Shown here: piece after piece, positions 31,439 through 44,723 of the stretch
Layout of the letters: each line of letters begins with the position of its first letter
How positions within the stretch are numbered: position 1 is the stretch's first letter
Assembly: GCF_963966145.1 (NCBI RefSeq)
Contig: NC_091047.1
Location: 5,022,001 to 5,086,000, forward strand
From: Tenebrio molitor
Taxonomy: Eukaryota > Arthropoda > Insecta > Coleoptera > Tenebrionidae
Reading direction: 5' to 3'
Length of the DNA stretch: 64,000 nucleotides
Translations under genes and position numbers: made by a program
Notes under the pieces: generated by a model
Told to the model about the DNA's origin: nothing
What the model saw: only the letters and a program-made list of their open reading frames with translations
The model's database searches: none

Positions 31439-31681
31439 TATCCGTTCACGATTGTTTCAAATTCGGACTGTCTATGAAAATCTGACATTTTAGTTGGCAA
31501 CATTGTGATTTGGCATAATAAATCTATTTTAGGTTGTAATTGAATTACACCAAATCAATTAGGGAATTGACAACAAGACGAATATTTAATAACGAAACGT
31601 CATATGACAGGACCTGACGCCAATCTAACAAAAAAATATCGTGGCCTCCTGCGTGTTTAAAACAATCGTGAACGGCTTATA
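31439..31681. mobile_element. Short inverted-repeat element
   Basis: TATCCGTTCACGATTGTTT is matched by AAACAATCGTGAACGGCTTA, about 243 bp apart, noncoding. Confidence 0.6.
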
Positions 31682-32405
31682 TCTTAGTAAAAGTGTCAGT
31701 TTTTGGAGCATTTATGATTTTATACATTTTATTTTATACAACTAAAACAACAGTTTCATTTTACACAACTGACGCATATCATTTTAATTAATGTAAATTT
31801 AATATAATGCAAATCTGCTTAACAAAAAATGAAAAATTGCCTTGAAATAGTGTCTGGAAAAAGTCTAACCCAACTTTTCACATTTACCCTATATTAAAAT
31901 TTCACACCGTTGCCACATTCAAAAATTTTGTTAGGCTGGTCGTCAAAATTATTTCTATTCTGTATTCTTCTGCGTCTTTCATTGAACCATTTAGAAGATA
32001 TTCCGATTAATATGGCCACTTGAGATTCCATTCTAACCCAATTTTATTTCTACTTCCTAAACTATTTTTTTTTATATCAGGGCTTTGGTAATTTGTATTT
32101 TTTAATTTTTGACTTTGATTAAGCAGTGTAAAAAATGTACAAACAAACTAAATACGTAGTTAAGGAATAGAAAGAGTATATTATTCAACAAGCGTGTAAT
32201 GATTATTATCCACCAAGGTGAAATCACCCGGACGAGAATAGCCATTATACGCGAGTCGAATGGGATACTTTCCATAAATTTCATCATTTTCACCATCAGA
32301 ATTTATTTATTAGTTTTTTGCAATAGCAATAACAAATTTAAAAATAAGTCTGACACGCTGTATCATAGCAACTTTATAGCTTTCGTGATGATTTACAAAT
32401 GCATT

Positions 32406-32485
32406 AATCACAACCTGTGGAGTAAGGAGTCATTCATTACTCACGGTCGTGGGTAATAAAGACCATTACTGAACAGGTTGTGATT
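32406..32485. repeat. Imperfect long hairpin (H3)
   Basis: AATCACAACCTGT pairs with ACAGGTTGTGATT. GTAAGGAGTC and ATTACTCAC pair with GTGGGTAATAAAGACC and ATTAC on the return arm. The loop is about GGTC. Confidence 0.6.
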
Positions 32486-33171
32486 TAGTAGGATTTGAAA
32501 AAATTAATTTGCCTTTACGACCAACGACTCCTAGAAATTTCATCGAGTTTAAGAGTAAAAAAGTAAAAAGGGAAAATGAAATCGAAATTGTTTACATTGC
32601 ATCGGCTAAAAACTATGTTGATCAAGATTTCGTCATATATGTATGTCGCAAAGCAACTGAAAGGTTAACGGGTGAAAAAACTCCATCAGACGATCTCTTC
32701 TTCAGATTCCATCGACACTAAAGATAACACATGATGTTAAAACCCTCTTCGCCTACTTAGTCTGTGGATGGGGTGGAGGGTTTCCACCCCATCAGAGGCG
32801 AAGTAAAGTGGCACTTATCCCCACTGCAAACCACCCCAACCCTCTTCCCCACAAAATTAACAAGTCCCACGAACTGGTAAGATCGTTATCACAAGCCAAC
32901 AGTCCACGTTTTACATCGTCGGCCGTAGGTGCAACATAGGTAGGTAGGTAGGTGATTGCGACATTGTTGGTATTGTTTATCCTCCGTGCGCACTCACCTC
33001 TAGCCTTAGGTGGGGGATGAACGAGCATTGTCGTTCACGTTGTTCACCTCAACGGACACGCTTCTGATACTTCCGCGCGGCATTTCGAACTAGGTCGCAA
33101 AATATTGTGATCAGTGCCCCAGTGCAACAAACAACAAAAAGTGCGAGTGGTGCGTGCCGGAAAATGTGAAG

Positions 33172-33234
33172 ATGTGCGAAAGTGATTTGCGGATAGAGGA
33201 CTTCGAGGAGCTGCCGAAGAAGTCCTTCATCAGA
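33172..33234 (+). CDS. Candidate first coding exon of a long-intron gene
   Basis: ATG opens a 21-codon segment (MCESDLRIEDFEELPKKSF plus IR) that ends at GTGAGT, a strong donor; unspliced, a stop follows within about six codons. About 60 bp upstream is an arthropod-type initiator TCAGT (33111-33115) after GC-richer sequence, consistent with a promoter and a short 5' UTR. The acidic composition and ending at a good donor in phase 0 argue for a real exon. No homologous family was recognised, and the next exon is not found in the window. It could also be chance. Confidence 0.35.
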
Positions 33235-33239
33235 GTGAG

Positions 33240-35290
33240 TAGTACCAAATCATAATCTTCTAGCCAATGACAACGACTTAATTGCGATATTATAATAAGT
33301 GGAGCGAGTGTCGCAAATACAAAACAAATCGCGAGAAATCCAGGTTGGAGTTTTTCTGTTTCGGCTGAAACAAGGTCGCGAAAATCCCCCGAGAGGAACA
33401 GATCTGACAAAAAGCGCGAGCTTTGCGACCCGGAAGGGTCGCCGTCAAAAATTCGCTCATCACGATCGAATGATTTCCTATTGAAACATTTTTAATGGGA
33501 GCTTCCGCGTTGATGCTTGGCTGCATCCGACACAGATCACATCCGCGATTTGAGAAAAAATCCAAAACCGGCAACGTCGCAGTCCTGCCAGACCTGTCAA
33601 AATCGCTGACAGGCTCCGGTTCGCATTTCCCAAAACTCTCGACTGTCAGGATTACGTAAGATACGACCGTTTTTAATTGTCAGTGAAAGTGGTATTGTTG
33701 AGGTCGGTGGAATAAGTTCACTGTGTCAGTCAGATTTTCGGTCACGTGGTGCGCCATTTAATAACCTTCGTCAAAATGGTGGCGCATTTTGACGCGACGC
33801 CAGTTTGACAGCTTTGACGCAATTTTGCTCATTCGTTCAAAAGAATTAATACATTTTGCGGAATTTTTGTCGCGGCCCACGCTCTAATGCGACATTAATA
33901 TTTATCACAAGCAAAATATGTAATTTTAATTAGACGCTTGACAGCTAAAAAATACATTTCGACGCCTACTTTGCGTCATTAGAATATTAATGTGATCGGC
34001 GACGACGCATTTTCGTCACTATCGACAGTTCGACGTGGTATTTTCAATTTGCATTTAAATCGCTGATTCGCGCACTAACGAATGCCCATTGTTCGAGAGG
34101 TTCACCAAAGGCAGTGGAAACAATTTTATTACATAAATCCATTACTGAGAAGTCAATTAACAAATGAAAAGAATTATAAAACCGATGGGAGGTTGGCTAA
34201 CGCTGCAATTAAGCAGGGGGAAACCCACGAAGGCGAGCTTTTTGGAAATTTGTGGTGGGTGTGCAATTAGAGCTTCCAAGAAGAGTCGCAAAAGTACAAG
34301 ATCTTCAGTTTCACTGAAAGGAGAGATTTCTTCAGAAACCGTAAATTCTTAGGTATACTTATTTCAAAACTAGATGTCGATTTTGGGGTCACAAAATAGC
34401 ACTGGTCACTTAAAACTTTCACTAAATCTGTTGAAAACTATTTTGGAAAGGTCAGTGATTTTGCAGCGGTGTTGCATTCATCAAGGCAAACTTGAGAGTG
34501 TTGTGGGACAAGTCTATTAAAATTAAATCTTGTACTTTTGTTTGTACGAATTATCTCTAGATCGTCTAGTTTTCCCACTGGACTTGTAGATTGTTTGAAA
34601 TAGAAACCCACAAGGGTCTTTCCATGGTCAATCTTGTTTTTTCTCCAATGAAGTAATAGACTGTTGCAAATTTAATCGTTTACATAAAATTGTTGTCTTT
34701 GAGAATTAATGTTTGTTTATTCCTTCCAGATTGTTTTGTTACGGCAAATATTTTTTATTTTACCGCACACAATAAAATCTTATCGTCAATGTTGATTTTA
34801 ATTGTTTTGTACAGATTTTTGTTATGGGTCTTTAAAAATGCAAATACATAATGAATTTTACGGAAATTTGTTTAACCTCGATTGCGAATGTTTGACCTAA
34901 AGACGAGTTAAGCACTTTGGTGTGGAAGAATGTGTAAATATAAAAACAAAAAAATTCTTTCTTAAATCAAAATATGTACCTACTTTCTGAAGAAAGTAAT
35001 CTTCAAAGAAAAATTTGTCTCACTTTATGTTTTACTTAAGTAAATTTATTCAAGTGTTATAATTTTTTGTACTGTATTATTTGTTATTATCACGTGCTCG
35101 TTTATTTAGCACAAATTTATTTATTTGTTTACTCTACATTAATAAAAATAACAGCAAATAGAATATTACAAATTACTAATGTAACTATACTAGTTGCTAA
35201 TAATTGTTTACAAAATATGTATATTATCATTTAGACACAATTCGACAACATGAAAATCAAACATCAGATATTATTTATGTATTCATTTAA
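33240..35290. other. Noncoding stretch, possibly intronic
   Basis: No exon with convincing coding character. It contains several TGACAGCT/GTGTCAG motifs and GACG-rich short repeats around 33770-34050. Confidence 0.35.
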
Positions 35291-35296
35291 ATTTCT

Positions 35297-35446
35297 CGTC
35301 AAAGTAGGCGTTGAAGAGTCGATCCTGAACGCACCACGGATTACAGATCACGGATCAGCTGTTTAAATCTAACCTCACTTTTTGCGTTGTTTGTGTTTTT
35401 AATCTGCAGACTGACGAGTGGTGCGTTCACAACGCCAACTTTGACG
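35297..35446. mobile_element. Short MITE; related sequence at 55212-55335
   Basis: CGTCAAAGTAGGCGTTG at the left is matched by CAACGCCAACTTTGACG at the right. The interior (CACGGATTACAGATCACGGA, GATCAGCTG, CTAACCTCACTTTTTGCG) recurs at 55212-55335, where the right terminus is missing. Confidence 0.75.
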
Positions 35447-35449
35447 GGA

Positions 35450-38205
35450 AAATGAAATGAACACCCGATATATAGTTTTTCACTTTTTATTTATCCATAT
35501 TTTACATTTCTCTAGTTCAACGAGTGTTGAAACCTTTCTTAATTGCTTAGAAATCGGAGACAAAGAAATATGAAATGTCAAAGCCATCCAATTAGACGAT
35601 TAAATTACAGACACTCCAAATATGTATTGCTACCGATTTTGGTTAAATTTATTTATGTGTCGACTGTTACAAAGTTATTGACAACTGATAAGTCATTGTT
35701 CTCTTTTAGAACTCACACTTGATCTTCTTGGCAATTCTGGAGAAGTTATTTGAAAATGAAGATGCGGTTCAATAAAAAAGGAAATTGAATGAATAAAATA
35801 ATTTGATATTGAATTCTGAGGCTGTTTTTAAATTAAAATTGCTTGCTAAAAGGAGGAAAACAAGAGATAAAAATAGAGAGAGATAGAATTAAACGTGGTG
35901 GTTTGGGTGTTCAGCTCCAAAATTTATTTTTTATAACACCGTTTTCAGAATGAAAATCTTGAAAGAAAAATTTCCAAAATCATATTTTCTCGATCTTGCA
36001 CCAAGAAGGAGAAGAAAATATAGATTGCCCTAGATTCAGTATCAATGGGGACAAGAACAACAACAAAGTCATTAAATGATAAAAAGACTCTCCAACATTA
36101 AAATGAGGAAACTGATAATTAAATACAAGAGTGTTTTATCATGTATTTCTCTGGTATAGAAATAAAAGACTAGAAATGTTAAAATAATTTTATTTCTCAA
36201 CACCCAACACATTTTTGCAAGGCATTGCTGCAGGTGTCCAGTGATCGCTGGGGGGTAGATCTGGTCAATAAAGAGGATGCTCTAAGAATTCGATTCTTGT
36301 CTAATTTCATTAAATTAAAAATCACGTAGATATTCTTCAAACGAGTAAAATGACATATGTATTTTGTTTGTTGTTGGCGTCCAGTAAAATATAATGATAT
36401 AAGTTTTGTGGTAGATTGGTAGAAATGATGAAATAAAAGGCTTTGCCAAGATCTTAAAACGAAGCTAAATAATTTTTTCCATGATCATTGAATTTCAGTG
36501 GTCTTTGCTCAATGAAAATAGTGAGCAAAGATGCCAATTGAGTCACTAGTGAGGAAATTTTTTTTTCTCACTAGTGAGTAAAGTGAATGTTTTGCGAGTT
36601 TGTCTCTATTTTATAATCATGGAAAAAATCAGATTCAACACGCATGAGCAAACGTGCATTTACGTACGGTTGGTTTCATCGCCTTCGGTGGCCCAACTTC
36701 CGTACTCGTGATTAAATGCACTACTTTGCTCACTTGTATTGAAAATAGCTATTTTTTGACTATAAATTTTCTTGCTTCTTCTATTGCGCAGAACCCAATC
36801 AAGCCCAGAGAGTTACGCTAAAAATCTCTGGACAAGTTGTTAAACCTTTTGACTCTCATCCTTCACCCTCTTCACTGAGATTTTAATTTCTTCTCTAATT
36901 CCAATTCTTCCGCTCCTAGTTAGGAATTCACCTTTTCGGTGTCTTTTTGTGAACTCCTCGCTCCTTCCTTTCGCCTAACTGTACCATCCAGCGCGGAAAA
37001 ACCTTCCAGCACGACTCTTCGAGGACAAGCCGGATCACGACGGAATTCAATAAAATCCACTCGAAAAAAACCAAATCTGAAAAGTCACATGTTTACCGTC
37101 ACGATTACGCCACTGGAAATAATAACGTGACGTAAATACACTTATCTCAGCGTCATTGTTTACAAATTTTAACCGTTTTGTCAAAATTGTCTAGTCAAAG
37201 AGAAGTACAGTTACAACACAAATCTATAGACAATGCGACGTTGCACTACACATTCAATTATTATTGCCGACAATGGACCATTGTCTCTCCTGGTTGAAAT
37301 TTCTTCGGGTGGAGGATACGTACACGAATCTTTGTCTTTTTCACACTGATTACAAGAGAAGCATTATGCAGACGCGTTGTTAACGGTCATCGCCTCGCTC
37401 CGGCCCTGGAATAAATTACGCACTCCGGAAGCCTTATTTGTATTTTTTCAAGTCCACCTTCCCCTCGTTGGGTTTCTTTGGACTCGGTAATCGTCTTAAT
37501 CACGTCTGCTGGCATTGATCCGGACAAAAACGAAGCCCACGGGGATAGTTTACATAACCACATACTACTCTTGTTGTACCATCTGGTGATGGTAATAACA
37601 CGGATGATGCATCTACGACTTTAATAAACAATTGTTTGTCGGATTCGAGTTTTGCATAAATGGGTTGTGCAATTTTTACATTAATTATTGTGCAAGGGAA
37701 TCGTGTCGGATGGAGGCTTTTATTAATTCCATACGGCTTTGTTTGAGCCGTTGGTGAGGGCAACGTGAGTAGTAAAGCACACAGAGTGCATCTACCTGGT
37801 AATTCATGACGTGAATATCGATCAGATAATGAATCATCTGGGGATTGAGCCGTTTAAAGGAACTGAAATAGGCAAGGCTGTCTGCAGGAAGACAAAGAGT
37901 TGTGAACAGATGGTTGCAGGTTTAAGGAAATTATAGCTAGCAGGAAATTGTTTCACCTGGAAGCAAACACAATAAAGATAATGGTTTCGAAATTTCAGAG
38001 ATGACAGTTTAGAGTTGCGGGAATAAAGAGTCGCGATCAGCAGGAATAATTTTGTACAGGTTGGTACCAATGAGATGGGCAAGGGGATTATGACGGGGTA
38101 AATGTTGAAATAAAGAGAAAATCTTTGTGGGGAGAAAGGTTTTTAGAAAAATTTGCAAGAATGGAGAAGAAAATATTTTATTTTTGGTCTCCTCAACTCC
38201 AAATG
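35450..38205. other. Noncoding stretch
   Basis: Apart from hairpin H4 I see no supported gene or element. Composition alternates between AT-rich and GC-moderate parts, as in long insect introns or intergenic DNA. Confidence 0.35.
36643..36735. repeat. Imperfect long hairpin (H4)
   Basis: GAGCAAACGTGCATTTACG and TACGG pair with CCGTACTCGTG and AAATGCACTACTTTGCTC. TTGG faces CCAA around the tip ATCGCCTTCGGTGG. An outer CACTAGTGAG palindrome pair lies just upstream (about 36520-36585). Confidence 0.6.
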
Positions 38206-38208
38206 AAA

Positions 38209-38297
38209 TGTTTACACATTTTGAGCAGTTACGGTATCTTGATTTTTACACACTAACCAAATTATCTGTCATTTTACCGCACGGAGTGTGTAAACTG
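38209..38297. repeat. Imperfect long hairpin (H6)
   Basis: GTTTACACATTTTGAGCAG faces GTGTGTAAAC, with TTACGGTA facing TTTACCGCA. Moderate pairing. Confidence 0.45.
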
Positions 38298-38599
38298 ACA
38301 CTAAAATTTTAAGCTTTCAGGGACCTCCAAAAAAACTGTTAGTTTATCATAAATAAAGTCCATTTATACTAAGACAAGACAAAATGAACATAATTTAATT
38401 ATTGTTTTCGTTTAAAGTCTGATGCTGCCCTCTTGTGGTGTAATTTGTAAGCATGTCAGTTTAGGTATAATAGATAACTGTCTGCCATTCATTAATCAAA
38501 TTTCAGTCTTTGACAGGTTTTGCAAAATTATTGGTTACAACAAATTTCAAATTTGAGAAAACGATCGTCGGCCAAAAATATTAATACATTACTAATGGG

Positions 38600-38682
38600 A
38601 CATTTTACATCGCTCCTTTTTTGTTAAAACACTCCCGCTTCGCGATCGTGTTTCAACCTGAAAACCTTGCGCTGTAAAATGT
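38600..38682. repeat. Imperfect long hairpin (H7)
   Basis: ACATTTTACATCGC pairs with GCGCTGTAAAATGT, and GTTAAAACAC with GTGTTTCAAC, around the tip TCCCGCTTCGCGATC. Confidence 0.65.
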
Positions 38683-39389
38683 ACTCTACCGCATTTGTAA
38701 TGTAAATAACAATTTCTTTCAAAAAATTTAATCCAATCAGATTCCTGCCAAATTTGAATTTTAGCCAATGACGTTGGAGCCAATGACTGTGATGAATACT
38801 TTGCTTGGCATTGGTTGAAATTCAAGCAATCGAGTTGAATTAAACTTTTTGAAAGAATGAAGCGAAAAACATTACAGAAGAATGTATTTTCTCACATTCC
38901 ATAATAATTTATTCCTCTATGAATTTTAAATGTTTGTTCAGGAAATACTCGACACATGGTATGCCCTCGGGACACTAATTCTGAACTTTTTTATCACTGT
39001 TATCATTGCCTTTGACATTGTACGGTATCAGTTAAACTTGCACGTTTTAGAATTCTGAAAAACTGGTAAATGCTGGTATCATGAGCCTTTATCTCACCTT
39101 TATTGCCTTTCAATAACTGTAATTTGTTGTGCAATAACATTCTGTAATGGAGTAAAAATAGAAAATGTGTAGTTAACCATGCAAAAATCGTGACTGCGGT
39201 CACGAATAATGAATAGTTTTAAAAATTCTATTTATTTATTGTAACATAAAAATTTTCAAACAATGGACTATTAGAAAATAAAGAAAAATAACAGAGCGAT
39301 AAAGTCTCAAAATTAATGCATTACGTATTTTTCCATAAATATTACAACTAGTTTTTGCGACTTATTTTCATTTTATCTAAAATGCATTC

Positions 39390-39679
39390 ACATTGTTTTG
39401 GCATAATGGGAGGCCCTGAAAATTTTGCATTTGATTTGCTACAGTAAATCTATCTGTTGAATTAGGTTATGTTTTTCTAAGTTCGAGGTTATAAATAGCG
39501 TTAATGTCTAGTGCATTGTTGTCAGTTTTAGAAGAATACGCGGACATTGCGGGAAATTCAGCAACATGTTATTTTCATTTTGAGAGGTCCGCATGTCAGA
39601 CACTTTAGTGACGGAAATCAAACAGTGTATCCAACGTTAAAAAAATAAATCATGGCCTGCCATTATGCCAAAACAACGT
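39390..39679. mobile_element. Inverted-repeat element
   Basis: TTGTTTTGGCATAATGGGAG...GCC pairs with GGCCTGCCATTATGCCAAAA...CAA. About 290 bp, noncoding. Confidence 0.65.
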
Positions 39680-40393
39680 GAACGGTGTTTATGTATTTGT
39701 CTTGATTTCGCATAATCTTTATATTAATTTTGCCGATTTCATCTAGCAGCTCTTTCCATTCGATCTACTCTTCCTTTCTTTTATTTTCCTTTTTGATCTT
39801 TCTCTCTGTGTGTTAAGTCTCATTCTTCGCCTTACTAAGCTAATATTTGTATTATTTGCTGTTCCTTAACGTTTAATACTTTTTTCCTTCGTCCTACCTA
39901 GTTAATTATGTACATATTTGTTATCTTCACCTTATCATTGTGTATCATTCACTTTTCATTCATTCAATTTTTCTATTTTTAGCTGTCTTTACGAAGTATC
40001 ATTATTGTTTTACACTTTTTTTTATTCTTGTCATTCTACAGTGTGTAGAATATTGTTATCATGTCATGAGTCAGACAAACAGTGAAAAAGTTGTATTATT
40101 ATTGTATTACAAAATATTTGTTAAAGAAAAGAAAGGAAAAAATGTTTAATAATAGAAATGTTGATATACAGGGTGGAATAAAAGTCAAAATTGTAAAAGA
40201 AAGAATTAAATGATGTAATAATGTTTGAAAATTTGACATTACGATGACATTATACGGAAAAAAAGAAGGAAGAAATTCAAAACAACTGAAGTCGAAAAAA
40301 AAACACAGTAAATTCAAGGGATAAAATTAAGAAAAAGATCAGTGGCAAAATCAAAGGACAACATAATAATTATAATATGAACAAATAAGTAGT

Positions 40394-40466
40394 GCGTTGG
40401 TGGCTTAGCAGTGAGAGCATCTGCTCCTAATATGTAAGATCTGGGTTCGATTCCCGGCCCGGGCCA
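40394..40466 (+). repeat. tRNA-like sequence, probably SINE-derived
   Basis: Has an A box (TGGCTTAGCAGTGAG) and B box (GGGTTCGATTCCC) with a good T stem and D stem, and a loop that could place a CCT anticodon. The acceptor stem pairs only about 5 of 7 and the anticodon stem is weak, so a functional tRNA is unlikely. No second copy was seen in this window. Confidence 0.5.
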
Positions 40467-40499
40467 TAACATTTTTCACTGCACTACAATAAATACACT

Positions 40500-41820
40500 A
40501 TAGATTATTTAACAATAGATGATGAAACCATGTGAAATTAAAAAAAAAAACATCGCACCTTTGTAATTACTAGGTACAAGCACAATTATTACACATCACC
40601 AATCTTGATTTTTTTTGTTACTTCGTTGTTTCATTTTGGAGTTTTACTTCCCGAATTAGTAGATGTCAGCTACAATTTAAATTACCCACATAATTACACA
40701 CGTGTTAGGAAGATTTAAATTTCTTCTGTGGCATGTTACGTAAGTCGATAAGCCAGTGTTTACCATTCCTTCTTAGCTAACCTTCCTCATATTTGTCCCG
40801 TTTAAATCCTCACATCACAATACACCATAAAAATTATGTACATTTACCAAATAAACACACCCAAATAATAAAACAGTAATTAATGCGAGACGGAAAAATA
40901 GCCGTTGATAACACCACAAATTAGATTCTTTCGCAATGTTTTTTATTTGGACAACTCCCACAGCGGATTTTTTCTGTTCCTGAAAAAATGAACCAGCGAT
41001 TGATCCGTCGATAATGGGCTTTGCAATTCTCTCCACCTACATTTTTTTAATGACTCACTAATCTGCTTCCATCTAATTAAACCAGTGGGAGACGCGACTC
41101 AGACAGCCGCGTGGGCACTCAAAACAACTAAACAAGAGTCTGATGGTCATTATTAATGAGAGAAACCGACCACTTCGCACCGATTCCATAAATCATCATC
41201 GACAACAATTCACTTTCCGATCAGCTTCGATCCCCAAAGTGCGAATCCTGCGCTTTCGACGATTCGTCCTGTCGCAATTTTTTTCCGTCGCTTTCTCAAA
41301 CCGTACAGACGAATAATTTTAAACTGTCACACGAAATTCACGTCACGTTCCTGCTGCGGTCGCACGTCCGATTCCGGTGCTCCCGCAAGAAGAATTCGTC
41401 CCGTCTGAAGTGTGTCAACTGGAAGCATGTCAGAAGTGGGCTCCGGGCGATTTTTGCACAAATAGCCCAGCAAAAAACACATCAATCAGGCCCCAATAAG
41501 GTCAACGAAATCCAGCACAATCGCCGTTCCACTCGACCGGCTTGGCCAACCTTAAGGCACAGCTCGGTGGCTTATCATCACGATTTGCATTGATTACGGC
41601 AGTTTTTAGAACAACCAGAACAGGATTCGATCATCTTGATCTACATCGCGACCGAATTGATTAAGTGCGCTGTAATTTACGGTGCAGGAAGCGATTGCGT
41701 ATCTGCATCTGATGGGTTTTTAGAGACGGCTCGATTACACAGGAGTTCTGGTTTGTGCAAGGATCAGGAAGCGCCGCATGAGACTACTTAATAAGCGTCG
41801 GACGCGTTACATGCGACAAC
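40500..41820. other. Noncoding stretch
   Basis: No exon, RNA gene or repeat boundary recognised. Confidence 0.35.
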
Positions 41821-41824
41821 CAAG

Positions 41825-42018
41825 TACCGTGGCCGCGTGAGAGACGCGCTGGTTTGGATTTGGGAGGTTCGGGGTTCAATCCCCGGCCGGGCCCGTAGTT
41901 GCAAGAGGTTTTTTTTCAGAGGTTTTCCTCTTTAGCCCACACATAGGGAAGAGCTAATGCTGTACAGAGATCTGAAAGCACTTGATTGTGACAGTAGGAG
42001 AGAGAGTATTAACGACCC
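41825..42018 (+). repeat. tRNA-derived SINE, copy 2
   Basis: Same family as 2310-2522: ACCGTGGCCGCGTGAGA head, B box GGTTCAATCCC at 41873-41883, a T-run, then GAGCTAATGCTG, GAAAGCA and TGACAGT in the same order. Divergent enough that neither is a recent copy of the other. Confidence 0.75.
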
Positions 42019-42634
42019 TAAATGAGTTGGAACCTGAAGGTCGAAGAGGCTGAGGAAGTGTTCCCTCCCGAGGCATCACCTGGTCCCATTCTATCGCGTC
42101 TCTCAATACGAACCAGTTTGTTACAAATCTTCGCACCATCAGGTTCCAAAGAGTCGTAAAACATGACCGTAAAGAGCGCAACACTAAAATCTGCTTTATA
42201 TTGTGTCATGGTGTCATTCATAACACTCATAAAAGCGTAAATCGCGGCATCACGTTGCTCGCTTCCACCTGTTCTGGTCTTGGTTTGGCCAAAAAAGGAT
42301 CGAACTGTTCCTGCGGCGCAAATTGCTTCGAATCGCGGTCGTACTCGCACCCACGCTCGTGATAAAACTCACCTGCGATAAGAACTTGTAATTACGGCTC
42401 CGGAATGTAACCTTTGAGTAATTGTTTTGTACGCAATAGCGCACACGACCGCGAAACATTTTCGATGTTATCGCGTCGCGCAAAAATTCGATTTCCAAAA
42501 TAATTCGGAAGAGATGGCGTCATCGCGTTTTTTCTTCGACACGACAAGATCGACTCTGTGGGAAAACGTCTAAGAACGTTATTAATCAAAAGGGGCTGCA
42601 AAACCAAGCAATGAAATGATTAATCGTCGGCGCG

Positions 42635-42687
42635 TTTGGCGGAATTCTTCGCGCGTTCGGTCACTTTGGCGGAATTCTTCGCGCGTT
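42635..42687. repeat. Two-unit direct repeat, 30-bp period
   Basis: TTTGGCGGAATTCTTCGCGC...GTT occurs at 42635-42657 and 42665-42687, with a third partial TTTTGGC start near 42692. Confidence 0.8.
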
Positions 42688-42699
42688 AAGTCATTTTGG

Positions 42700-44720
42700 C
42701 TGGGCTAATTGGCGGCTTATCGCGTGCCTCCAGCGATTAAGCTTCATTACGAACGCTCGACTGGCGCAGTTTGTAAATATATAAATTACAAATGATTTGG
42801 TAATCGGCGACGTACCTAAACAATGGTACCTGCTCGTGTGTTATTGTTTGGGTTGCGTTGTTGATGGCGTGCCCTCGAAAAATGCGATTGCGAAGTCGAG
42901 GGGCGATTGGAGTTGCGCAAGCAGGAGCGGGCCCGAAGTGCGGCCTTGTGGGACGAGGGGCAAGAACTGCACCAGAGCGATTTGCATACAATGGCAGGCG
43001 AGAAATTGTCAACCAAAAATCGACTGAAGGAGAAGATAATGCGAAGAAAATTATAGTGTTTCTTCTTTTCGTGTATTCCAAATTATATATTTTCCTTTTT
43101 ACTTTTACTACTGTCTCTAGAAGACCTACTAACTATTATGAAACATCTGGACATCCTTATAAGAGTTGCTTTGCAAATTTCGAAACAATTTCAAAATTTT
43201 TCCTTTCAAAATTCAACTCATTTATTGTATTGTATTCCTTTTATCTGTTTCTGTATGCTTCTCCATCTTTTTCTTTTTCTAAAGTTCTAGTCGAATTCCT
43301 AAATATCTACTGTCACAAATTCTTCATTTCTCTTCGTTTTTCATCCCTCCCCTTCCGTCTCCTTTCTTAGACAAGTCTATCCAAATCATTTACTATCCAA
43401 AATAATTCTCCTGTCATTTTCCTTCACATCACCCATAAATTTTACACAATCTGGTAAACTCCCCTTCCCATCTTCACTCGAAGACCAGCATAACCCCTCT
43501 TTTACCTCACAATTTTTCCCATCATCCACCATCACTGCCAGTTATCACTGACAAGTGCCAGTTCCGTGTCACTTCTCCTTTTCTTCTTTTCACCGCTGCT
43601 CATCCAACCGCGACTCACGTCTTTCATCTTCATCTTCCTTGATTCTTCCTGATTTGGAATTTGGTGCATAAGTGTTCAAAGCAGGTGCCCACTTCATTCC
43701 AGACTGTGCAACAGCAGTTAATTGGAGGTGGCGATCAGTCTGTGGTGTCGACAAGCCGAACCGCACGAAACGTAACGACGTATCCGTAGTATGAATATTT
43801 ATTAATGCAAGTCGGTGTTCGTCCAGGTCGTATCAATGAACTTTAATGACTCGAAATTGCTAGTCTTGTTTTAATTAAGAGTGCAAGATGTGTAACGGTC
43901 AAACGATTAATTTCAAAGTAATCAACAAGAAAGAGTGTGTTGTCGGCGTGCGCTAGTAGTACAGGTGTACAGGTGTATGTCATGTCATTAGTAAATCTCG
44001 CGGTCATTAAGTACAGCGAAAACCCCTCAACCTAACCTGCAACAATAAAATTATGACTGTTTTTGTGAAGGTAATCACCGCCGCGACACGCCATCTGACA
44101 TCCATGACCGTGAATCACAAATACTCTTAAACTGGAACAAATCCGATCGACTTTCTCCATTCAGTCGCATTTGAGATCGTGTTCGGATTGGAAAAAATCG
44201 GAGATTACTCGAGAAAGTTAAATAATCGTGCGGCGACCGCCCGTGCCAGTCATTGTCGCGGGTGTGGGTGGCGGATCAAGGCCACAGCCGTCACTTAGAC
44301 TGAGATAATCTTGCCGAAAATTTACATAACTTTTGCATATTTATCGGGGCCGCCCGTGAACTTCCAGCGGAGTTCACGGCTGATAAAAATTTGATTTCGG
44401 TTCAGGAACCTCGACTATTGTTTCGCAGTTGTAGGCCACGTGTGAGCGATAGGGGCCGGATCTGGGAAGCATGGGGGTCGGATAGGATTTGGCGGGAGGT
44501 CGGTGATTGTGGAGACGTGAGGTCGGTCGCAGCGCAAGGTGAAGTGGTGTTGACCTTTCTTGGTTTTTACGGAAAAGGGTCTACTTCTTGGTCGAGATCG
44601 TGGCGTGGTACTGTCATTACCATTGTTATGGATCGAAATGATCGCCCAGGTGCGATCTCAACTCCGCCTCGGTCTTCAATCTCCGGGCTCACCACAAAAA
44701 GCTTACTTCTACTCTTAATT
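42700..44720. other. Noncoding stretch
   Basis: Several open frames up to 170 codons exist here, but overlapping frames on both strands and pyrimidine-rich runs (43180-43450) argue against coding. No exon is supported. Confidence 0.35.
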
Positions 44721-44723
44721 ATA

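Noticed and set aside
42858..43370. 170-codon open frame
   Set aside because: Its C-terminal half is a translated pyrimidine-rich tract (Phe/Ser/Leu runs), and there is no ATG-proximal support or domain.
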